Assembly (NCBI RefSeq): GCF_032854445.1
Contig: NC_088301.1
Location: 29,064,402-29,128,401 of the forward strand
Length of the DNA: 64,000 bases
Direction of reading: 5' to 3'
Source: Liolophura sinensis
Lineage: Eukaryota > Mollusca > Polyplacophora > Chitonida > Chitonidae
In this document: in pieces, positions 63,721 to 64,000 of the stretch
How positions within the stretch are numbered: position 1 is the first letter of the stretch
Layout of the letters: each line of letters starts with the position of its first letter
Notes under the pieces: generated by a model
Told to the model about the DNA's origin: nothing
The model's database searches: none
What the model saw: the letters and a program-made list of their open reading frames with translations, nothing else
Program-made: the position numbers and the translations under genes

Positions 63721-63935
63721 GGGTAGAAGGTACAGGCGTAGTTATGTCATACCCCGAGACGTGCGTCCAATATCAGGGAAAACAGTGTTAACCATAATGT
63801 TAGAGGAAGTAACTTACAATGTACTGCATGTATGTAGCACAGGTTTTGCGCACACATAGAGCACATGCAGTAATACCGACAGTTAGCTTTAGTTCGCGAG
63901 ATAGGTCTGACTAACCATAGCGGTTAGGTTTGGCC

Positions 63936-64000
63936 ATGGATGGTCCCAAACCTGATGCAGTTGCCGTAGCAGTGTGTCACGGCCAGGCGTTTGAGACAGA
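63936..64000 (+). CDS. Possible first coding exon of a divergent plus-strand gene (partial)
   Basis: From an ATG in a strong context (gccATGG), the frame MDGPKPDAVAVAVCHGQAFE stays open to the window end. The GC content and CpG use are higher than in the introns, and it sits head-to-head with SZT2, about 660 bases away. I do not recognise the protein. Only 21 codons are visible, so it may be chance. Confidence 0.35.
   Translation, partial: MDGPKPDAVAVAVCHGQAFET

Overview
The window is eukaryotic: AT-rich, low gene density, GT-AG introns, three families of tRNA-headed SINEs and many minisatellites. The SINE types, whose consensus I know from molluscan and related lophotrochozoan genomes, and the frequent TACATGTA motif suggest a mollusc or close relative. 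This is inference; no species is named.

One gene fills the window. On the minus strand, 33 coding exons run from an ATG at 63277 down to 385. They splice in phase into about 2,234 residues that match, exon by exon, the N-terminal two thirds of SZT2, the large subunit of KICSTOR. KICSTOR holds GATOR1 on the lysosome and so represses mTORC1 when amino acids are scarce. The 3' third of the gene lies beyond base 1. Exons 1-20 occupy 39.7-63.3 kb and exons 21-33 occupy 0.4-14.1 kb. Between them is a single intron of about 25.65 kb (14056-39709).

The right end (63278-64000) looks like a divergent, CpG-richer promoter with a CCAAT box and a CACGTG E-box. A possible plus-strand first coding exon starts at 63936 and runs off the window.

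The introns are packed with tandem arrays and SINE copies. The most striking feature is that four arrays are built from the splice junctions of this gene. The 84-bp array at 56.5-57.1 kb copies the 3' splice site and about 33 bases of exon 7. The 37-bp array at 55.0-55.5 kb copies the 3' splice site and about 16 bases of exon 8. The 55-bp array at 51.9-54.1 kb copies the 3' splice site of exon 10 about 40 times. The 127-bp array at 44.9-46.2 kb copies the 5' splice site of exon 15 about ten times. The gene therefore carries dozens of near-identical splice-site copies next to the real ones.

The giant intron holds further arrays, a long near-palindrome beside an (AT)n tract, a candidate promoter-like CpG/CCAAT cluster with plus-strand splice signals (33.5-34.25 kb), and a few isolated coding-looking islands on the SZT2 strand that I cannot assign. 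I saw no rRNA, functional tRNA, CRISPR array or prokaryotic gene.
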